Shown here: piece by piece, positions 52,401 to 60,936 of the stretch | Position numbering within the stretch: the stretch's first letter is position 1 | How the letters are laid out: the number at the start of each line of letters is the position of its first letter | DNA from: JAPLST01 sp964397565 | GTDB taxonomy: Bacteria > Auribacterota > UBA3054 > JAPLST01 | Direction of reading: 5' to 3' | Length of the DNA stretch: 64,000 nucleotides | NCBI GenBank assembly: GCA_964397565.1 | Contig: CAYNJC010000005.1 | Location: forward strand, 62,001-126,000 | Program-made: the position numbers and the translations under genes | Notes under the pieces: model-generated | The model's database searches: none | The model's input: the letters and a program-made list of their open reading frames with translations, nothing else | Told to the model about the DNA's origin: nothing

Positions 52401-54035
52401 CTCGCCCATCCGCGCGGCGTGCCCGCCTATGTCGGCCTGCTCAGCCGCGACCGCGCCTGGAATGCGCTGCCCGAGCCGCTGTGCGATTCGCTCCGCCGTA
52501 CCTATGCCGGGGTGACCGGCGCGGTCGTCGCCGCGCGCGCCTGGTTCTACTCCGACGCCGTCGGCCAGTTTAGTGTGATCGACCTGGGCGCCGTCGCCAC
52601 CGAACGCCGCACCACCATTAGCGCACTCGCCTGCATGGAGCCCGGCGATGCGCGCATCACCAGCGTGACCAACACGCTGGTCGCCGGCCGCTGGTTCACG
52701 TCGCCCGACGAGGCCGCCATCATCCTTTCGCGCCACACCGCCGCCCAGCTCGGTTATTCCACCTATGACATCGGCCGCGTGGTGCGCGTGTTCAGCAAAG
52801 AACTGCCCTTGATCGGCATCGTGGACGGCCCCGCCTTTGACCGCGTTCGCGACCTCGACGGCGAGCCGCTCACGCCCGTCAACATGGTCATGCAGCAGGC
52901 CTCGCGCGCCCAACGCGCGCAAGCCGGCCAGGGCGGGCAACGCGCCGACACGCTCGACGATTATGTCCATTATGCCATGGATCAAATTGCCATTGTGCCG
53001 TTCTGGTATGGCGCCGAATTGCGCGCCACCGTGCGCAGCATCGCCATTCGCCTGCCGGCCGGCGCCGACGTGGATGGCGAAGCCGCCGGCTATGCCCGCC
53101 GCGCCAACCTCACCATTCTCGGTGCCGACGGCGCGGCCGTCACCCTGTATGCCGCGCTCAACACCAGCCAACTCAGCGCCGCATGGCAGATTGTCGTCCC
53201 AATCCTGCTCGCCACCGTCATGATCCTGGGCACAATGATGGGCTCGGTCTACGAACGCCGCGGTGAGATCGCGGTCTACAATTCGGTCGGCCTCTCGCCC
53301 ACCAATGTCGCCGCGCTCTTCGTCGCCGAAGCCGCCGTCTACGCCGTCGTCGGCGCCGGCGTGGGCTATTTGCTCGGGCAAAGCGTCGCCAAACTGCTGC
53401 ACCTCACCGGCTGGCTGCCCGGCCTGACCTTGAATTACACCGCCGGCAGCGCCATTCTCGTGACCATGCTGACCATGCTGATCGTGCTGGCCTCGGCCCT
53501 GTATCCCGCGCGCCAAGCCTTTATGGCCGCCATGCCGGATGTCGAAAAAGAAGTCGATGCGCAGGCGGTGCAGCAGGGCGACGCGCAAGACGCCCTCTGC
53601 ATCTGGTTGCCCTTCGTGGCCACGCCCGGCCATATTCTTGCGATGCAAGCGTATCTGGCCGAGTTCCTCGACAGCGTCCAAGGCGTCACCATCGGCCAAC
53701 TGGCCGTTGACAATCTGGCCGCGTCCGTGCCCGCGTTCGGCGGCAAATCCGCGCCCACCCTGGCATTTCGTGCCTGGCTCTCGCCCTTTGACCTGGGCGT
53801 CAGTCACGACGCCGAATTGGCCATCCTCTGGCGCGCGGAACACGGCGTCTATCAGTACCATCTGTCCGCCACGCGTTACAGCGGCGACCGCCAGAACTGG
53901 CGCCGACTCACCCCGCGCTTCGTCCAACTCATCCGCAAACAACTGCTGATGTGGCGCATTCTCGGCCCGGACGAGCAACGCGCCTACGAGGACGCCGGCA
54001 GCCACATGTTCAACCCAGAGCACGCTTCCGCATGA
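49443..54035 (+). CDS. M28-pseudopeptidase fused to an FtsX-type ABC permease
   Basis: 1530 residues. One N-terminal helix, then an M28-like periplasmic domain (about 40-490). The zinc positions look lost: the HYDS motif reads LHAYYDS, GAnDnasG reads APGAEQACGAA, and the EE-x-GL motif reads SGHGQALAG. Transmembrane helices at about 835-910, then a MacB-like core: GLLTGLTVVVVTFILLSF (about 960), a periplasmic domain, and three helices near 1240-1350 including TMMGSVYERRGEIAVYNSVGLSP, the FtsX coupling segment. A C-terminal ~170-residue cytosolic domain follows. It pairs with the ATPase at 56777. A conserved pseudo-enzyme sensing or holding substrate for the exporter is inference. Confidence 0.8.
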   Translation: MRRTLWLIAAVAGMLLTVLVVARCNRPRVATLAALTGVQNMDLDMARVQADVTALTRAPSRLTGSPGERAARTHIVRSLRAIGARSITLQKFRVPVPVTRMAALEVRRPGAPPVSVPVHPLWPNLARTCQTPPAGLTGMLVYAGAGSEEELRRKPIRDAIVVLDWDADLTWLSVPEFGGRAVVFRGVRPASRTLAQRKYLTVPADIPRYYVAAADVAALDALMVPGATARVRCDVAWEQAATANVLAKLCDGATNAAATDADQAPLVLHAYYDSISVVPDRAPGAEQACGAALLLELARQLVAQPSPRPVYVLFTSGHGQALAGITHFVQGVRGGATIRPGLMIGLDISSCASTFGVFTLGQFRPQNEAFVTHKYSTLGRELFSMAQRCGQPADTNALLLPSFVDGINSSSGRGWWTYFPYMNPMEGEVANLAGLPSITFATVNDNRSFIDTPDDTPANLRPDLLARQLTTAGGTQAGLVRLVAALTRWQGPFLSSPVDDNWCSVSGRAVWLDQQRDYAPNQPLAQAMVFLKQGDGAKYFCGTRGMVSVMTDARGRFVIPGLRKLNFLDLNPTAATPPQGVLEAYAAAAPAFLAANPEAGARYQAMAGGATNALVADGAVLFALDMARPDDYPWAFRALGAEEHINLVLFPCGTVTLSGLTDPRSYVPLSDLRVMEAATKSPPFQFGASMSDLAGRDPSENIATVWTQPTLRILLTGGVGFQGRRLMLINNTPAAPEGKGFVLAELKTLPSMVLQCARDMWNIDASRMQKLTRNGVNNPRVSAHHAEAAALLRDAAAALARLDYAGYRIAAERGWAIEGQAYTETIGMVNNMIHGVLFYLALLLPLSYCVERLLIASETIMRRINWIGAIFATSFGILALVHPAFRFTLTPLLVLLAFVICAMVITVGVLIVGRVDALLQARKQAAGGRHDDQYRRAGVAVRALDLGMSNIRRRPQRGLLTGLTVVVVTFILLSFTSLVPVVSISRLAHPRGVPAYVGLLSRDRAWNALPEPLCDSLRRTYAGVTGAVVAARAWFYSDAVGQFSVIDLGAVATERRTTISALACMEPGDARITSVTNTLVAGRWFTSPDEAAIILSRHTAAQLGYSTYDIGRVVRVFSKELPLIGIVDGPAFDRVRDLDGEPLTPVNMVMQQASRAQRAQAGQGGQRADTLDDYVHYAMDQIAIVPFWYGAELRATVRSIAIRLPAGADVDGEAAGYARRANLTILGADGAAVTLYAALNTSQLSAAWQIVVPILLATVMILGTMMGSVYERRGEIAVYNSVGLSPTNVAALFVAEAAVYAVVGAGVGYLLGQSVAKLLHLTGWLPGLTLNYTAGSAILVTMLTMLIVLASALYPARQAFMAAMPDVEKEVDAQAVQQGDAQDALCIWLPFVATPGHILAMQAYLAEFLDSVQGVTIGQLAVDNLAASVPAFGGKSAPTLAFRAWLSPFDLGVSHDAELAILWRAEHGVYQYHLSATRYSGDRQNWRRLTPRFVQLIRKQLLMWRILGPDEQRAYEDAGSHMFNPEHASA

Positions 54036-56074
54036 GCGCCACCATCCCGCCACCCGCACCCGAATTCGAACCGCTCGAGCACGGCCCGTTCGTTGACGGT
54101 TTTTCCAAGCGCACCGTCATCGGCGCGCTCTTTGTTGCCTTGGTAATGATGCCCGGCGCGATCTACATGGGCTTGGTCGCCGGCCAGTCGCTCGGCTCGG
54201 CCGCCGAGTGGGTCACGATCATCTTGTTCGCCGAACTGGCCCGCCGCAGTTTCACCCAGCTCTCGCGCCAGGAAGTCTACGTGCTCTTCTACGTCGCCTC
54301 CGGCATTGCCGCCGCCACCGTCGCCCACCTGGCCTTGTCCGGCGGCCCGTTCGCCCTCGCCATTTGGAATCAGTACTTGCTGCAATCGCCCGAAACCAGC
54401 GCGATCGCCAATGCCATTCCCGACTGGGTTGTCCCGGCGGCGAGCTCGCCCGCCATTCTCACGCGCAATCTGGCCCACCTTGATTGGTGGTGGAGCAAAT
54501 CGGCCGGCATGCTCTCGCCGCTGCTCTTGATCTGCTGCGCCTACGTGCTCGGCCGCCTGGGCTATTTCGGGCTGGGCTATCTCATGTTCCGGCTGACCTC
54601 CGATCGCGAACGGCTGCCATTCCCGATGGCGCCGATCGGCGCGGAAGGCGCGACCGCACTGGCCGAATCAACCGAGCGCCAGACCGGCACCGACGCGCCG
54701 CCGCCGTCGTGGCGCCGCAAAGTCTTCAGTGTCGGCGCTATCTTGGGTATCGTCTTCGGCTGTGTCTATGTCATGCTGCCGGTCGTAAGCGGGTTGTTCC
54801 TCAGCAAGCCGATCATCATCTTTCCCATTCCCTTCGTGGATTTCACCGCGCGCATCGAGCGCCTGCTGCCCGGCAGTCTGGTCTCGCTCAGCTTTGATGC
54901 CACCCTCTTTCTGGCCGGCATGATCCTGCCGTTTCGCATGGTCATCGGCACCTTTTGCGCCATGATTGCCACCACCGTGATCGCCAATCCGCTGCTGGTG
55001 CGCGCCGGTGTCTTCCGCCATTGGCAGCCCGGCAATACCTTGCTGGTCAATCAAATGGTGATGGGTTTCGATTTCTGGATGAGCGTCTCGATCGGCCTGG
55101 CCATCGCCGTGCTGCTGATCGGCATCTGGGCCGTTGTGCGCGCCGTCACCCGCCGCCGCGCCCAGCGCCGCCCGTCGGATTTGTCGGACAGGTCGGACTC
55201 GTCGGACGCTGGCCGCCGCGCCTCCCGCGCCCGCGGCGATTTCCCGGTCTGGGTCGCGCTGCTGCTCTTTATCGTCTCCGCTGCATGCCTGTGCCTGATC
55301 TGCAAACGCCTGGTGCCCGGCTTCCCGCTCTGGATTGTGCTGCTCTTTGGCTTCATCTGGACACCGCTCAATTCGTATATTTCTGCGCGCCTGATCGGCA
55401 TCACCGGCCAAGGCCTGAACACGCCTTTCCTCAAGGAAACCGCGTTCATCACCAGCGGCTACAAGAGCATTGACATCTGGTTCGCGCCGATCCCCATGGC
55501 CGACTATGGTCCCGCGGCGCAACGCTTCCGCGAACTCGAACTGACCCGCACCAAGTTCACCTCGGTCATCAAGGCCGAGCTGTTGATGCTGCCGGTCGTC
55601 TGGATCAGCAGTTTCATCTTCTGGTGGTTCTTCTGGCACATGCAGCAGATTCCGTCCAGCGCCTTCCCCTACGCCGCGCGCATCTGGCCGATTGCCGCGC
55701 GCCAGGCCTATCTGATTTTCACCGCCAACAGCACGGCCCAGCCGCTGCTGCTCAACGCCTTGCGCCCGGAAGTCATCGGCGGTGCCGCCGGCGTGGGCCT
55801 GGCGCTGTACGCCGGCATGGGCATCGTGGGCCTGCCAATTCAATTTTTCTACGGCATGCTCGCCGGCGTCTGCGCGCCCACGCATGTGGCCATCAACCTG
55901 ATGATCGGCGCGCTGCTCGGCCGCTATGTCTTCCGACGCAGGTTCGGCGAACAGCGCTGGACGCGCTATGTCCCCGTCGTCGCGGCCGGCTTTTCGTGCG
56001 GCATGGGCTTGGCGGCCATGGCGGCCGTCGCCATTTCCCTCATCGTTAATTGCGTCAAAGAGCTGCCGTATTAA
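54032..56074 (+). CDS. OPT-like polytopic membrane protein
   Basis: 680 residues from ATG 54032, overlapping the previous stop (ATGA). About 14 hydrophobic helices; FSKRTVIGALFVALVMMPGAIYMGLVAGQSLGSAAEWVTIILFAE at the N-terminus and GLNTPFLKETAFITSGYKSIDIWFAP near the C-terminus recall oligopeptide transporters and DUF6785-type proteins. A cytosolic loop at about 380-395 reads SDLSDRSDSSDAGRR, encoded by a GTCGGAC word repeat. With the 648-residue protein it forms a membrane pair flanking the permease; cargo unknown. Confidence 0.72.
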   Translation: MSATIPPPAPEFEPLEHGPFVDGFSKRTVIGALFVALVMMPGAIYMGLVAGQSLGSAAEWVTIILFAELARRSFTQLSRQEVYVLFYVASGIAAATVAHLALSGGPFALAIWNQYLLQSPETSAIANAIPDWVVPAASSPAILTRNLAHLDWWWSKSAGMLSPLLLICCAYVLGRLGYFGLGYLMFRLTSDRERLPFPMAPIGAEGATALAESTERQTGTDAPPPSWRRKVFSVGAILGIVFGCVYVMLPVVSGLFLSKPIIIFPIPFVDFTARIERLLPGSLVSLSFDATLFLAGMILPFRMVIGTFCAMIATTVIANPLLVRAGVFRHWQPGNTLLVNQMVMGFDFWMSVSIGLAIAVLLIGIWAVVRAVTRRRAQRRPSDLSDRSDSSDAGRRASRARGDFPVWVALLLFIVSAACLCLICKRLVPGFPLWIVLLFGFIWTPLNSYISARLIGITGQGLNTPFLKETAFITSGYKSIDIWFAPIPMADYGPAAQRFRELELTRTKFTSVIKAELLMLPVVWISSFIFWWFFWHMQQIPSSAFPYAARIWPIAARQAYLIFTANSTAQPLLLNALRPEVIGGAAGVGLALYAGMGIVGLPIQFFYGMLAGVCAPTHVAINLMIGALLGRYVFRRRFGEQRWTRYVPVVAAGFSCGMGLAAMAAVAISLIVNCVKELPY

Positions 56075-56078
56075 CAAT

Positions 56079-56780
56079 ATGTCCCATACGTCCCATACGT
56101 CCTCTTCCGGCATCTTCGCCGACCACGCGCCGCGCACCGTAACACTGCCGTGGCGCCGCACTTTTGGCATGTGCCTCGCCAATGTCCGGCATCGCCGCGG
56201 CCGCGCCGCCTTGACCTTTGTCTGCATTGCCGTCGTGGTCGCCTTCTTCGCCTCGTCCATGGCAACCCAGCACCTGCTGTCCTCGTTGCGGCGGTCGGCC
56301 GATGTGCACGTGGCGGCCGTTCTGGAGCGGGCCAACATGGCAGCCCACGATGCCGCCGCCACCGCGCGCCAGCGTGACCAGCAGGTCTGGCTGCTGGCGC
56401 TCTCGGCTATCCTCTGCCTAGTCGGCATTACCAACACCATCTTGATGAGCGTCACGGAACGCGTGCGCGAAATCGGCACGCTCAAATGCCTGGGCGCGCT
56501 CGATCGCTTTATTGTGCGCCTGTTCTTGATTGAAAACACCTGCCTCGGTTGTGTGGCCAGTGCGCTGGGCGCCTTGCTGGGCTTTGCCCTGGCGGTTTTT
56601 CAAACCGGGATGATGACAGAGTTCTCCGTGCTGACATTCGGCGCCTGTGCGCACGCCCTGGCCTACAGCGGCCCGCGCGCCTTTGTCCTCGGCACGCTCC
56701 TGACTTTGTTGGCGTCCCTCTATCCCACCTGCATCGCCGCGCGCATGCGACCGGTCGATGCCATGCGAGCTGATCTATGA
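56079..56780 (+). CDS. Small FtsX/MacB-type ABC permease
   Basis: 233 residues from ATG 56079 (4 bp after the previous stop; the first codons MSHTSHTSSSGI come from a TCCCATACG word repeat). TM1 is AALTFVCIAVVVAFFASSM; after a short loop come LLALSAILCLVGITNTILMSVTERVREIGTLKCLGA (the FtsX coupling motif) and two more helices ending YPTCIAARMRPVDAMRADL. It lacks the large periplasmic domain of MacB. Likely half of an asymmetric pair with the M28-FtsX fusion. Overlaps the ATPase gene by ATGA. Confidence 0.86.
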   Translation: MSHTSHTSSSGIFADHAPRTVTLPWRRTFGMCLANVRHRRGRAALTFVCIAVVVAFFASSMATQHLLSSLRRSADVHVAAVLERANMAAHDAAATARQRDQQVWLLALSAILCLVGITNTILMSVTERVREIGTLKCLGALDRFIVRLFLIENTCLGCVASALGALLGFALAVFQTGMMTEFSVLTFGACAHALAYSGPRAFVLGTLLTLLASLYPTCIAARMRPVDAMRADL

Positions 56781-57520
56781 CCACCCGTCGTGAAATTGTC
56801 CGCACCCAAACGGTCCGCAAAACGTATGTCATGGGCGAAGAAACCGTGCATGCCCTGCGCGGCATCAGCATGACCATCTTCGCCGGCGAATACATCAGCA
56901 TCATGGGGCCATCCGGCTCCGGCAAAAGCACCTTCTTCAACATGGTCGGCGGCCTCGACAAGCCCACCACCGGCGAAGTCTACATTGATGAAGTCGACAT
57001 CGCCCAGCTCGATCCATTCGAACTGGCCTGGCTGCGCTGCCGCAAGATTGGCTACATTTTCCAGACCTTCAACTTGATTCCGGTCATGACCGCGCTGGAA
57101 AATGTGACCCTGCCGATGGTCTTCGCCGGCACGGACCCCGATGAGGCGCGCGAGAAAGGCGCCGCGCTGCTGGCCCTTGTCAGCCTCGGCCAGCGGCTTA
57201 ATCACAAGCCCGCCCAAATGTCCGGCGGTCAGCAGCAGCGCGTCGCCATTGCCCGCGCCTTGGCCAACGATCCGGCTATCATCCTGGCCGACGAGCCGAC
57301 CGGCAATCTGGATCTCAAGACCGGGCATGAGGTGATTGAATTGCTCAAGCGCCTCAAAGAGGAACGCGGCGTCACCATCATCACCGCGACGCACGACATG
57401 AAAATGCTCGACGCCAGTGACCGCGTCGTCTGGATCACCGACGGGCAAGTTTCCCGCATTCAATCGCGCGACGAGCTCGACATCAAGGTGGGCTCGATCG
57501 ACGGCCTGCAGGAAGCCTGA
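56777..57520 (+). CDS. ABC transporter ATP-binding protein, MacB/LolD type
   Basis: 247 residues. Walker A GPSGSGKST (44-52), Q-loop GYIFQTFNLIPVMTALENV, signature MSGGQQQRVAIARAL (from 148), Walker B IILADEPTGNLD (from 168) and the switch histidine in TIITATHDMKML. The alignment of FQTFNLIP and LTALENV-type residues is that of the LolD/MacB/FtsE group that drives mechanotransmission rather than direct transport. Partners are the two FtsX-type permeases upstream. Confidence 0.95.
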   Translation: MTTRREIVRTQTVRKTYVMGEETVHALRGISMTIFAGEYISIMGPSGSGKSTFFNMVGGLDKPTTGEVYIDEVDIAQLDPFELAWLRCRKIGYIFQTFNLIPVMTALENVTLPMVFAGTDPDEAREKGAALLALVSLGQRLNHKPAQMSGGQQQRVAIARALANDPAIILADEPTGNLDLKTGHEVIELLKRLKEERGVTIITATHDMKMLDASDRVVWITDGQVSRIQSRDELDIKVGSIDGLQEA

Positions 57521-57521
57521 C

Positions 57522-60500
57522 ATGACGGGCATGAAACGGGTGCGAATATTGTTGCTGTGCGGGCTGGCCGCCCTGTGCGCACGCGCGTATGCGCAGCCAG
57601 GCATTGAAACGGTCTGGGATGGCATGGCGCACTATGCCGCCACCATCGTGGCCACGCAAGGCATAACCGCCTGTCAGCGCTACACGCGCGCCGAGGGCGT
57701 CATGCGCCCGGCTTTGTTCATGCATCCCATGTTTGAGGAACCGGCGCACATGGAGTTTGCGGTGCAGTTGCCGCTGTGCGCGCCCGGTGAACGGCTCGTG
57801 CTGGCCGGGTATGCCGGCCTGTCGGACGGCATTAGCGACCGGCCCATTGACGGCGTCGGCCTGGGCATCGCCGTCAATGGCCGCCGCTTGCTGCGCCAAG
57901 CGGTGCGCACGTCATCATGGGTGCCCGTCTGCGTTGATCTGGCGCCGTGGGCCGGGCAGCGCATCGCGCTGACGTTGTCCGCCGATGACGGCGGCGCGGG
58001 CAATCTTGTCGCCGATTGGGCCCTGTTCGGCGAGCCGCGCATTCTCCGCCTGCGCGACAATGAACTTGCCAACAACCTCACGCGGGTCCTGGCCGGGGGC
58101 TTGCTGCTGGACTTGACCGGCGGGTTGGCCGGCGCGACCGTCCACCTGACGCCGCTGGGTGTCGGCCGCACCGCAGCAGGCCCGCCACTGATCATGCCGC
58201 TCGCCATCACCAATGGCGCATGGTATAGTGATTTCGATTTCAGCAGCCTCAGTAATGCCGACGCCGTGCTCGTCGCCGTCTCGAACGCCGGGCTGCGCGC
58301 CGCGCGGGTGACACCGTTGCCGCCGGCGTGCGAACTGATCGCGTTCGGCCCCGATCGCAGTGTCCTTTTCGCCGGCGAGCCCTATGCGCTGTGCGCCACT
58401 GTGAAAAACACCGGCAAGGGGCTCGCCCGCAACCTCCGCCTTGTCTGCAGCGCGCTCACGCAAACTGTGGCGCGCCTCAATCCCGGCCAACGAATAGTTG
58501 TCTCGTGGCCGATGCCGGCAAACAGCACTGCATGTCGTTTGCAATCGACATTAAATGTCGTCTGGCAGCCCGATCCCGCTGGTCCGCCGCGCACGATGAC
58601 AACCAATTGCATGTACCAAGTCTGGCCGGCTTTGCCAAATTTCCCCAGCACCATTGCCACAAGCTCTGCGGCGCGCGCGCTTGGCGATGGTTGGCACTTG
58701 CTGCAAACGCCGCAACTGCGGGTACTCACCTGCGCCAACGGCGCTGGCCCACTCTGCTTCTACGCGGCCGCCGGCACCAGCTATGTGCGCGTAGCCACGG
58801 CGCCGGCACTCGCAGAACTCTGCCTGGGCGACACGCCTGAAGCGCTGCCGCGTGGCACCGTCCACATTGGAGAAAAGACTGCCTTGCACTTCACCTTTCC
58901 CGTTGCCGGCGATGCGGGCCGCCTGCAGGTCACGCTCGCGCCCGACCGTGTGCCCGGCTCGCTGCGCGTGGTGCTGCGCCTTGATGCCCGCCGCCATCTC
59001 AGCCTGCGCGCCTTGCGCGGCCCGGCCGTCATGGTGGGGGACGGCACGACCGGCGCGCGCAAAAACGCCGCGCTGTTCCCCGGCCTCGAATATCTCGACC
59101 GCGATGAACCGTCGTCCTCCACGCGCAACTTTACGCCCGAACTGGCCCTGCGGCTGGTGCCGGATCCGTATGAAGTGACCGTGCCGCTCATGGCGGTGGA
59201 AACGCCCGACGCGCTGGTGGCCTTGCTGTGGGACCAGCGCCAGCAATGGGCGCCCGGTCGTCACACCCTTTCCGCCCTCTTCGCCAGTCCAAATTTCCTT
59301 GATGCGCGGGCCAATCATCGCCTGCAACTCTTTGTGCCGGCCGACACGAATCTGGTCCCGAAAAACGCCACCATGGCCACGCAGCCCTTCGCGCTCAAGG
59401 CCGGGCAGTGTAGCGCATTTGCACAGACCCTGCTGCTGAAGCAGCACGCGCAGGTGCTCGACGCGCTCGATGCGTGGGTCGCGCTCGTGCCCGGCGAATT
59501 TCCGCCACCGGAGAAATGGCCGCGCACGTTGCCCGAGGAAATCGCGCTGTCGCGCTATGCCTTCTTGTATACGCTGTGGGATGATGCACAACAGCAGTCG
59601 TATCAGATGACGGGCAATCCCAGCGCCAATCTGCCGGACGTCGCCGCGCTTTTGAACATTGACAGCCTGCTGACGGGCGACACCAACGCGCGTGCCCGCG
59701 CCGAGCTCATCTTCGCCCGCACCGTCGCCGCGGCGGACCCCGGCGCCTTGGCGCACGGCGGCGGTCATATCCTGCGCATGAGCATTCCCTTCATGTATGG
59801 CCATCTTGACGACGCCTGGCCGGCCTATCGCGAGATGGCTACGCGCGTGATGGACACGATCGGCCCGGATGGCGGCTGGGCCTACTATCCCGCGCCACAC
59901 TGCAAGATGCTGGGCGAGCCCGGCACGAAGACACTCGGCGTTTCCGGCTGGTGGTGCCTCGTGCTTTGGCATTGGGCGCACATGACCGGCGACCCGCGTG
60001 CCATCCGCGTCGGTCGCGATGCCCTCGCGCAGCTCGACACCTATCGCGTGCCGACCGGCGCCTCCGGCTGGGAAGTGCCGGTCGCCTCGCCCGATATTCT
60101 CGCCGCCATTTTTGCCATGCGCGCGTTTGTGTATGCCTACGAGGTTACCGGCGAGCGGCAATATCTCGCGCGCGCGATCCACTGGGCGCGCGCCGGCCTG
60201 CCGTTCATTTACCTGTGGGACGATTCGGCCAAGCCCGGCATGCGCTATGCCGCGCTGGCCTGCTTCGGCACCACGTTCTTCACGCACTCGTGGCTGGGCG
60301 TGGCCGTGCAATGGGAAGGCTTGGTCTATGCCGATGCCATTCTCGCATTGGCCCGCCACGACCAGTCGCACCCCTGGCGCCGCATTGCCGAAGGCATTCT
60401 CGCCAGTGCGCTGTATCAGCAAGTCAGCGATGATGATCCCGCACACAAAGGCGCCTATCCGGACAGTTGGGGCGCGCGGTTCAGCCAGCGCATGCCGGCC

Positions 60501-60923
60501 TTTCTCTCGCCGGAAGGCATCATGGGCGTGCTCTATCAGTTGCAGAACGTTCCGCTGCACCCGAACACGGCGATTGTGCACGTCAACGGTGCGCCGGTAC
60601 ACATCACAACCGGCGGCGCCATCACGCGCGCGGCGGCCAGCAACGAGGTGGTCGCCTTTGAAGTGACCTGGTTGCGCGGTGGCACCACGTGTGCGGCCGT
60701 ACCCTTCATTGCGCGGCCGGCGGCGGTGCTGATTGATGGCGCGCCGGCGCGCATGGGCACCGACCTCGACGCGCCTGGTGTCCAAGCCCGCTATGATGAC
60801 CAAACCCACACCTTGTTTCTGCGCCTCACCCACTGCGGCCAGCCCGTGCGCGTCACGGTGCACGGCGTCCAGCGCATCTCCCAACCCAATCCGACGGATC
60901 CGCCCGATCCGTCCAATCCGTAA
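57522..60923 (+). CDS. Secreted protein with alpha/alpha-toroid (six-hairpin-like) domain
   Basis: 1133 residues from ATG 57522 (or 57531), with signal peptide KRVRILLLCGLAALCARAYA. N-terminal galactose-binding-like domain (about 40-180, GERLVLAGYAGLSDGISDRP), then beta-rich repeats, and from about residue 700 a helical toroid: GALAHGGGHILRMSIPFMYGH, DGGWAYYPAPHCKMLGEPG, GWWCLVLWHWAHMTGD, ARAIHWARAGLPF. This layout is seen in six-hairpin glycosidases and lyases, but I cannot name the family. The last residues NPTDPPDPSNP come from a word repeat. Copy 4 of the 23-bp palindrome lies inside the gene. Confidence 0.65.
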   Translation: MTGMKRVRILLLCGLAALCARAYAQPGIETVWDGMAHYAATIVATQGITACQRYTRAEGVMRPALFMHPMFEEPAHMEFAVQLPLCAPGERLVLAGYAGLSDGISDRPIDGVGLGIAVNGRRLLRQAVRTSSWVPVCVDLAPWAGQRIALTLSADDGGAGNLVADWALFGEPRILRLRDNELANNLTRVLAGGLLLDLTGGLAGATVHLTPLGVGRTAAGPPLIMPLAITNGAWYSDFDFSSLSNADAVLVAVSNAGLRAARVTPLPPACELIAFGPDRSVLFAGEPYALCATVKNTGKGLARNLRLVCSALTQTVARLNPGQRIVVSWPMPANSTACRLQSTLNVVWQPDPAGPPRTMTTNCMYQVWPALPNFPSTIATSSAARALGDGWHLLQTPQLRVLTCANGAGPLCFYAAAGTSYVRVATAPALAELCLGDTPEALPRGTVHIGEKTALHFTFPVAGDAGRLQVTLAPDRVPGSLRVVLRLDARRHLSLRALRGPAVMVGDGTTGARKNAALFPGLEYLDRDEPSSSTRNFTPELALRLVPDPYEVTVPLMAVETPDALVALLWDQRQQWAPGRHTLSALFASPNFLDARANHRLQLFVPADTNLVPKNATMATQPFALKAGQCSAFAQTLLLKQHAQVLDALDAWVALVPGEFPPPEKWPRTLPEEIALSRYAFLYTLWDDAQQQSYQMTGNPSANLPDVAALLNIDSLLTGDTNARARAELIFARTVAAADPGALAHGGGHILRMSIPFMYGHLDDAWPAYREMATRVMDTIGPDGGWAYYPAPHCKMLGEPGTKTLGVSGWWCLVLWHWAHMTGDPRAIRVGRDALAQLDTYRVPTGASGWEVPVASPDILAAIFAMRAFVYAYEVTGERQYLARAIHWARAGLPFIYLWDDSAKPGMRYAALACFGTTFFTHSWLGVAVQWEGLVYADAILALARHDQSHPWRRIAEGILASALYQQVSDDDPAHKGAYPDSWGARFSQRMPAFLSPEGIMGVLYQLQNVPLHPNTAIVHVNGAPVHITTGGAITRAAASNEVVAFEVTWLRGGTTCAAVPFIARPAAVLIDGAPARMGTDLDAPGVQARYDDQTHTLFLRLTHCGQPVRVTVHGVQRISQPNPTDPPDPSNP
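58542..58564. repeat. 23-bp palindrome, copy 4, inside a coding region
   Basis: CAATCGACAT, TAA, ATGTCGTCTG: perfect in the left arm and three mismatches at the outer right arm, kept in frame within the secreted toroid protein. Confidence 0.65.
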
Positions 60924-60936
60924 CTGGTAACTTCTT

